The translations under genes were made by a program, and so were the position numbers. A DNA stretch of 8,403 nucleotides from an uncultured Bacilli bacterium. Lineage in GTDB: Bacteria > Bacillota_I > Bacilli_A > RF39 > UBA660. The notes beneath the pieces were generated by a model. It was not told where the DNA came from. It did not search any database and saw nothing but the letters and a program-made list of their open reading frames with translations. Below are positions 4,657 through 8,403 of the stretch, piece by piece. Where the stretch lies: NCBI GenBank assembly GCA_947627405.1, contig CANQVY010000048.1, positions 1-8,403 on the forward strand. The letters are read 5' to 3'. The number at the start of each line of letters is the position of its first letter. Positions within the stretch are counted from its first letter, which is position 1.

Positions 4657-6096
4657 TTATTCTTTTAAATATTGACTCATTCTTCTTAATGCTTTTGATA
4701 TACTATATCGATTGATTCTATATTTTTCTTCTAAATCTTTATACGTTATGTTAGGATGATTCTTTTTATATTTATAAATTTTATAATATATCGATTTTAT
4801 TGTTGCTAGTTCACATTTATTAAAATCGATTTGATTTTCATGAAAAGGATAAATTTCTCGTAATTCTTTATGATTTAATAAACTCTTTTTGATATATTCT
4901 AAATTACTATATCTACAGTCAATCTCTAGATATTGCATATTATTTTTAATCACTAGATCTTTCTTTTTTTGATCAATCACTTTTACTTCTTCTAATGTTT
5001 TGTTATAATGTTTTATCTCTTTATAATGATGCATCCCATTTACTTCAATAATTACCTTTTGCTTTGGATCGTAAAAATCATAATAATAATTCTTACACCA
5101 ATTGAGTTCTGTTTTTTTAGGCTGATATAAAAGTTTTACTCCTAATTGTCTAAAAAATTCTTGAATAAATTTTTCTGGATAGGATACTCTATCACTACAA
5201 CAAGGGCAAACGATAGAATGATATTTATATATTGTACTTATTTGCATAGGAGTTTGTCTGATCTGCTTACATTCTGGACATATTGGATAAATTTTTTTAC
5301 TACTATTTTTTCTTTCTGTATAAATCAAGTGTTTATCCTTCTTTTGAAAAAATAAAGCAAGCCAAGGAGCTTCGGTATTTAGATCGGTTTTCCCGCGAAG
5401 TGCAATCTTTTTCGCACAATGACTACAAGAAATTTTTGATATGGAAATTAATGTTTCATCGATCCATCCTTCATAATCACATTGATTACAATGATATTTA
5501 TATTTTTTTCGAACAATGGATCCTTGTTTATCTTTTAATCTTTTCCGAGTGATGATGGTTATGTTTTTGTATTGATCTTTAATTTGTTGTCCTATTTGAT
5601 AGTGATATTTTCCATAACTGACAATTTTGGCAATCTTTCCATTCAATAAATTAATATTTCGAATTTTATATTTTTCTTTTTCATATTCTATAATTAAGTA
5701 TCCCATTTGATTGATACGAATATAATTCGTGATGAGCAATTCTCCTAATACGCCATTAAATTCAAAAGGGATTGTTTTTCCTATCGAATGAATCCAATCG
5801 TATTTCCCATTCTTTTTTGGAATATTTTTTAAATCAAGCTTTTGTAATTTTTTTCTACTATCATAAATTAAGTCTCTCCATTTAAATTCAAATAGATGGT
5901 TCGTTCTTAATTTTTTTGTTTTATTTTTATAAGAAATTTCAATAGAATTTCCCTTAAAATGATTTTCTATTTTCAATTGTCCTTTGATCTGATCATATTG
6001 AAAAGAAATTTTACATCCTACAGCCTGTTCCCAATCGATATGCGTTGTTGTTCCATATTTTTTCCTAGGAAGGTTTTTTACATCTATTTTTTTCAT
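4657..6096 (-). CDS. Homing-endonuclease-like protein: duplicated N-module, two zinc ribbons, nuclease core, HTH tail
   Basis: A 479-residue protein from the ATG at 6096. Residues 5-80 and 88-165 are two copies of one module (VKNLPRKK..DW..AVG..I.F.Y..IKGQL against LKNIPKKN..DW..SIG..I.F.F..VLGEL). Zinc ribbon 1 has C203/C206 and C224/C227; zinc ribbon 2 has C273/C276 and C297/C300 (C299 is extra). A restriction-endonuclease-like core follows: YPEKF with Glu308, YYYDFYD with Asp340, and VIIEVNGMHHY with Glu351 and His356/357, then EIDCRYSN with Asp393. This resembles PD-(D/E)XK, Vsr-like or EDxHD nucleases. The tail (about 451-476) looks like a helix-turn-helix. From memory, proteins with this layout are common in Firmicutes phages and scattered chromosomal sites, consistent with site-specific mobile nucleases. 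TTG at 6108 is in frame but lacks a ribosome site; a weak GGA precedes the ATG. Composition does not stand out from its neighbours. DNA cleavage is inferred. Confidence 0.8.
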   Translation of the reverse strand: MKKIDVKNLPRKKYGTTTHIDWEQAVGCKISFQYDQIKGQLKIENHFKGNSIEISYKNKTKKLRTNHLFEFKWRDLIYDSRKKLQKLDLKNIPKKNGKYDWIHSIGKTIPFEFNGVLGELLITNYIRINQMGYLIIEYEKEKYKIRNINLLNGKIAKIVSYGKYHYQIGQQIKDQYKNITIITRKRLKDKQGSIVRKKYKYHCNQCDYEGWIDETLISISKISCSHCAKKIALRGKTDLNTEAPWLALFFQKKDKHLIYTERKNSSKKIYPICPECKQIRQTPMQISTIYKYHSIVCPCCSDRVSYPEKFIQEFFRQLGVKLLYQPKKTELNWCKNYYYDFYDPKQKVIIEVNGMHHYKEIKHYNKTLEEVKVIDQKKKDLVIKNNMQYLEIDCRYSNLEYIKKSLLNHKELREIYPFHENQIDFNKCELATIKSIYYKIYKYKKNHPNITYKDLEEKYRINRYSISKALRRMSQYLKE

Positions 6097-6112
6097 ACAC
6101 TTTTCCAAAATG

Positions 6113-6131
6113 AAAAAGCACTATTGTGCTT
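6113..6131 (-). terminator. Terminator hairpin after the double zinc-ribbon gene
   Basis: On the minus strand AAGCAC (6131-6126) pairs perfectly with GTGCTT (6121-6116) across the tetraloop AATA, followed by TTT (6115-6113). The 5' arm overlaps the TAA stop at 6132-6130. Half of the stem is G-C, which makes it the best hairpin in the window. It lies only 16 nt before the start of the nuclease gene, so it may end transcription of the upstream unit or act as a leader hairpin for the nuclease gene. Confidence 0.6.
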
Positions 6132-6531
6132 AATCAATATAAATCATACTATCTTTCTTACAATTTTTACATTTATAAGTAATCATATTATTTCGATTGG
6201 CTTCGACTAAATCTAAATGACAATTGGGGCATGAATAATGCGCTTCATATTGCTCTTTTCCTATACCAACACGAAAAGAAAATTTACTATATAGATAATG
6301 ACAATTATTACAATAGTAAAGCGTATACCCATAATGATTTGCAATTTCTCCACCATGTTTGATAATTGATTTGATTTTTTCTTTGTCTTTTTCTTCTTCA
6401 ATGAAATGAATAATGCAGTGATCACTTTTTAAGTTTAATAAATTGTATTTAGAATCTAAAAAACTTGTTCCTATTTTAAATACTTCTTGATCGCCACATT
6501 CCGGACATAAAACTTTCATATTTTTTTCCAT
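6130..6531 (-). CDS. Hypothetical protein with two zinc ribbons
   Basis: I do not recognise this 133-residue protein. Four CxxC pairs stand out: CPEC (9-12), CNNC (74-77), CPNC (101-104) and CKNC (121-124). The first two probably form one zinc ribbon split by a 61-residue insert; the last two form a compact second ribbon with a 16-residue gap. The insert contains a charged helix (about 45-58) and GGEIANHYGYTLYYC. The layout resembles small nucleic-acid-binding or adaptor proteins rather than enzymes, and no catalytic motif is visible. AGGTGG lies 3 nt upstream of the ATG at 6531; a second in-frame ATG at 6519 is possible but has a poorer site. It follows rnhB after a 70-nt gap and precedes another zinc-ribbon protein, from which a hairpin separates it. 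Function unknown. Confidence 0.8.
   Translation of the reverse strand: MEKNMKVLCPECGDQEVFKIGTSFLDSKYNLLNLKSDHCIIHFIEEEKDKEKIKSIIKHGGEIANHYGYTLYYCNNCHYLYSKFSFRVGIGKEQYEAHYSCPNCHLDLVEANRNNMITYKCKNCKKDSMIYID
6136..6163 (-). promoter_or_regulatory. Candidate promoter for the nuclease gene inside the zinc-ribbon gene
   Basis: Minus-strand TTGTAA (6158-6163, 4/6 to -35) and TATATT (6136-6141, 5/6 to -10) are 16 nt apart. Transcription would begin near 6129, inside the 5' arm of the terminator hairpin. Such a transcript could not form the hairpin and would escape it. It lies within coding sequence, so the match could be accidental. Confidence 0.35.
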
Positions 6532-6601
6532 AACCCACCTATTTTCTATACCCTTCTATAAATAGAATATCACAAATTTATACATTTGGAAAAAAGGATC
6601 T
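6532..6601 (-). promoter_or_regulatory. Gap between rnhB and the zinc-ribbon gene: weak promoter and inverted repeats
   Basis: This 70-nt gap is unusually wide for the strand. It holds TTTCCA (6587-6592) and TATTCT (6564-6569) 17 nt apart on the minus strand, each 4/6 to consensus. It also holds an inverted repeat TTCTAT/ATAGAA (6554-6559 and 6562-6567) and a second, CAAAT/ATTTG (6573-6577 and 6584-6588). Any of these could control the downstream gene; none is strong. No clear terminator for rnhB was found. Confidence 0.25.
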
Positions 6602-7345
6602 TTATTTTAATGTCAAATTGTGTAATTTATTTCTATGGTTTAAATGCTTTGACACAGGATGAAAAGTTTTTCGATGTTCTTCTGTGATTCCATACTTTTC
6701 AATGGCTTCTATATGCTTTTTTGTTGGATATCCTTTATTGTTTTTCAAATCATACATGGGATATATTTTATCCAATTGATCAAGCATTCTATCTCTTGTT
6801 ACCTTAGCGATTACGGAAGCCGCTGAAATTGTAATACTTTTAAGATCGCCTTTAATAATCGATTGATGGGGAATTTCTAATTGATCCAATTTCATGGCAT
6901 CAATTAATACAAAATCTGGTTTTATTTTTGATTTTTCGATTGCTTCGTACATAGCTAATTTTGTAGCTTCATAAATATTAACTTCATCAATTACTTTTTC
7001 ACTTTTTAAAGCAATACTTACACTGAGAGCTTGTTTTAAAATCTGATCATAAAATTTTTCTCTTTGTTTTGCTGTTAATTTTTTGGAATCTGTAAGTCCA
7101 TCTAAATGAAATTCTTTTGGTAAAATTACACAAGCTACTACGACAGGCCCTATTAATGGGCCTCTTCCCACTTCATCAACTCCTGCGATATAATTTTTTC
7201 CTTCTTCAATCAGGAGATCTTCAAAATAGTGATTGTTTTTATTACAAATAGCTAGCTCTAATTCTTTTGCTTTCTTTGTATATTTTCCATGATTTTTTCT
7301 TAATTCTTGTTGATATTCTTTTTCTAATTCTTTTATTTTTTCCAT
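6602..7345 (-). CDS. rnhB: Ribonuclease HII
   Basis: RNase HII cleaves the RNA strand of RNA-DNA hybrids and starts removal of single misincorporated ribonucleotides from DNA. All four acidic metal ligands are visible: Asp57 and Glu58 in GVDEVGRG (55-62), Asp149 in VLIDAMKL, and Asp167 in KGDLKS; the last two are 18 residues apart, as in E. coli (108 and 126). SKKL (87-90) and ISAASVIAKVTRDR (173-186) confirm the family. The 247-residue length includes an N-terminal helical extension of about 50 residues, as in Bacillus enzymes (about 255) but not the shorter E. coli form (198). The ATG lies 16 nt after the ftsK stop with no Shine-Dalgarno sequence in the normal window, so expression probably depends on coupling to ftsK. 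In B. subtilis rnhB lies near rplS-ylqF; here it follows ftsK. Confidence 0.96.
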   Translation of the reverse strand: MEKIKELEKEYQQELRKNHGKYTKKAKELELAICNKNNHYFEDLLIEEGKNYIAGVDEVGRGPLIGPVVVACVILPKEFHLDGLTDSKKLTAKQREKFYDQILKQALSVSIALKSEKVIDEVNIYEATKLAMYEAIEKSKIKPDFVLIDAMKLDQLEIPHQSIIKGDLKSITISAASVIAKVTRDRMLDQLDKIYPMYDLKNNKGYPTKKHIEAIEKYGITEEHRKTFHPVSKHLNHRNKLHNLTLK

Positions 7346-7351
7346 ATTTTT

Positions 7352-7375
7352 AAAAAGAAGATTATTCCTCTTCTT
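7352..7375 (-). terminator. Hairpin across the ftsK-rnhB junction
   Basis: On the minus strand AAGAAGA (7375-7369) pairs with TCTTCTT (7361-7355) around the loop GGAATAA, which contains the ftsK TAA stop; TTT then A follow. The stem has two G-C pairs. It may be a weak terminator or attenuator, or it may reshape the rnhB start region, which has no ribosome site of its own. Confidence 0.35.
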
Positions 7376-8403
7376 GTTTCTCCTTACCTATTAATACCTC
7401 TCTTGGTTTTGAACCATTTTGAGGACCTACTACACCTCTTTCCTCTAAAAGATCAACGATTCTAGCGGCACGATTATAACCTAATTTAAATCTTCTTTGT
7501 ATTAAAGAGGTAGAGGCTTTTCCTTGTTGAACGACAAAATCTACAATATCATTATAAAGTGGATCATCGTAATCCTCTTGATCGTATTTTCCAACCGTTG
7601 ATTGCGATGTATCGATTGGTTGTAAATTCATTAAAGCTTCATCATATTGAACTTTTTGTTGCTTAATCGTGTAATCTATAATTCTAGAGATTTCTTCATC
7701 TGTAATGAAAGAACCTTGAATACGAATGGGGGCATTCGTACCTATTGGTAGATACAACATATCACCTTTTCCCAATAATTTTTCTGCTCCTATCATATCT
7801 AAAATCGTTCTAGAATCAATTCCAGATCCTACTGTAAAAGCAATACGTGATGGAATATTTGCCTTAATCAATCCTGTAATAACTTCTGTGGATGGCCTTT
7901 GTGTTGCAACAATTAAATGTATTCCGGCAGCACGTGCTTTTTGCGTAATACGTAAGATAGAATCTTCAACTTCTTTTGCCGCAACCATCATCAAATCAGA
8001 AAGCTCATCAATAATCACAACAATATAAGGCATTCTGCTTTTCTTTTCTTCATCAGTATGTTTATCATTGTATTTATCTACATAAGCATTATAAGTTTCA
8101 ATATTTTTTGTTTTTGTTTCATCAAAAGTAGAATATCTGTTTTCCATTTCTGCGACCATTTTTGCAAGTGCAGTAGAAGCTTTTTTTGGATCGGTTACCA
8201 CAGGACATAATAAATGTGGAATTCCATTATAAACGGACAACTCAACAACTTTTGGGTCAACCATAACTAACTTCACTTCATCGGGTCTTGCACGCATCAA
8301 AATAGAACAAATAATTCCATTTACACAAACGGATTTACCTGAACCAGTTGTTCCGGCAATTAATAAATGTGGCATTTTATTAATTTCGCAAACTCCTATA
8401 TCA
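7362..8403 (-). CDS. ftsK: DNA translocase FtsK/SpoIIIE, C-terminal motor part, 5' end cut by window edge
   Basis: Hexameric ATP-driven pump that moves chromosomal DNA through the division or sporulation septum. The frame is open to the right edge: codons upstream of the Met at 8373-8375 read DIGVCEINK, so that Met is internal and not the start. Counting from it, Walker A GTTGSGKS is at 8-15, Walker B VVIIDELSD at 119-127, and ATQRPS at 157-162, all typical of the RecA-like motor. The C-terminal winged-helix gamma domain, which reads polar KOPS/SRS sequences, is at about 271-330 (IVDFVVQQGKASTSLIQRRF and RIVDLLEERGVVGP). The end, with an acidic tail, is complete. The membrane-anchor and linker parts are outside the window. 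Whether it serves vegetative division (FtsK/SftA) or sporulation (SpoIIIE) cannot be told from this part, though sspI nearby makes a SpoIIIE role possible. Confidence 0.96.
   Translation of the reverse strand, partial: DIGVCEINKMPHLLIAGTTGSGKSVCVNGIICSILMRARPDEVKLVMVDPKVVELSVYNGIPHLLCPVVTDPKKASTALAKMVAEMENRYSTFDETKTKNIETYNAYVDKYNDKHTDEEKKSRMPYIVVIIDELSDLMMVAAKEVEDSILRITQKARAAGIHLIVATQRPSTEVITGLIKANIPSRIAFTVGSGIDSRTILDMIGAEKLLGKGDMLYLPIGTNAPIRIQGSFITDEEISRIIDYTIKQQKVQYDEALMNLQPIDTSQSTVGKYDQEDYDDPLYNDIVDFVVQQGKASTSLIQRRFKLGYNRAARIVDLLEERGVVGPQNGSKPREVLIGKEKQEEE

Noticed and set aside
5146..5552. Two overlapping plus-strand open frames
   Set aside because: Antisense to the nuclease-like gene; low-complexity hydrophobic translations, no ribosome site.
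6097..6108. TTG start for the nuclease-like gene
   Set aside because: No ribosome site precedes it; the ATG at 6096 gives the expected beginning of the repeated module.
5959..6210. Plus-strand open frame across the zinc-ribbon/nuclease gene junction
   Set aside because: Runs antisense through two supported genes and a terminator hairpin.
7726..8028. Plus-strand 100-codon open frame
   Set aside because: Antisense to the FtsK motor domain, which has intact Walker motifs.
8373..8375. ATG as the true start of the FtsK-type gene
   Set aside because: The frame stays open to the window edge with codons matching the conserved segment before Walker A, so this Met is internal.

Overview
The window is a very AT-rich stretch of bacterial chromosome from a low-GC Gram-positive lineage (Firmicutes/Bacilli-like). 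Evidence: strong AGGAGG/AGGTG ribosome sites, a SspI-family spore protein, an FtsK/SpoIIIE translocase, and a YsgA-like methyltransferase lying close to sspI. TGA is used as a real stop (the methyltransferase gene ends in TGA, 4 nt before rimM), so this is not a Mycoplasma code-4 organism. The species cannot be named from the sequence.

All genes except sspI lie on the minus strand, so they read right to left. Right edge (7362-8403): 3' part of an ftsK/spoIIIE gene, followed after 16 nt by rnhB (RNase HII). Next (6130-6531) is a small protein with two zinc ribbons, ended by a compact hairpin at 6116-6131. Directly beyond it (4657-6096) is a 479-residue protein with a duplicated N-terminal module, two zinc ribbons, a nuclease-like core and a helix-turn-helix tail. 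It resembles free-standing phage or homing-endonuclease-type proteins and is the most mobile-looking item here.

On the plus strand, sspI (4391-4612) converges on the nuclease gene and diverges from a tight five-gene minus-strand operon (4243 to 1248). The operon holds a YgjP-like zinc metalloprotease, a TrmH/SpoU RNA 2'-O-methyltransferase, rimM, trmD and an unrecognised 151-residue protein. Most junctions have the ribosome site overlapping the previous gene's end, which implies translational coupling. The theme is RNA modification and ribosome maturation, although rpsP and rplS, the usual partners of rimM-trmD, are absent. The divergent region between sspI and the protease carries a good -10 box for the operon and four phased AGTAA repeats.

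Left edge (1-1181): a gene with its own near-consensus sigma-A promoter encodes a large type IV pilin-like prepilin, cut by the window edge. No tRNA, rRNA, CRISPR array or insertion sequence was seen, and no stretch over 300 bases is without a gene. Family assignments rest on reading motifs by eye; no database search was run.
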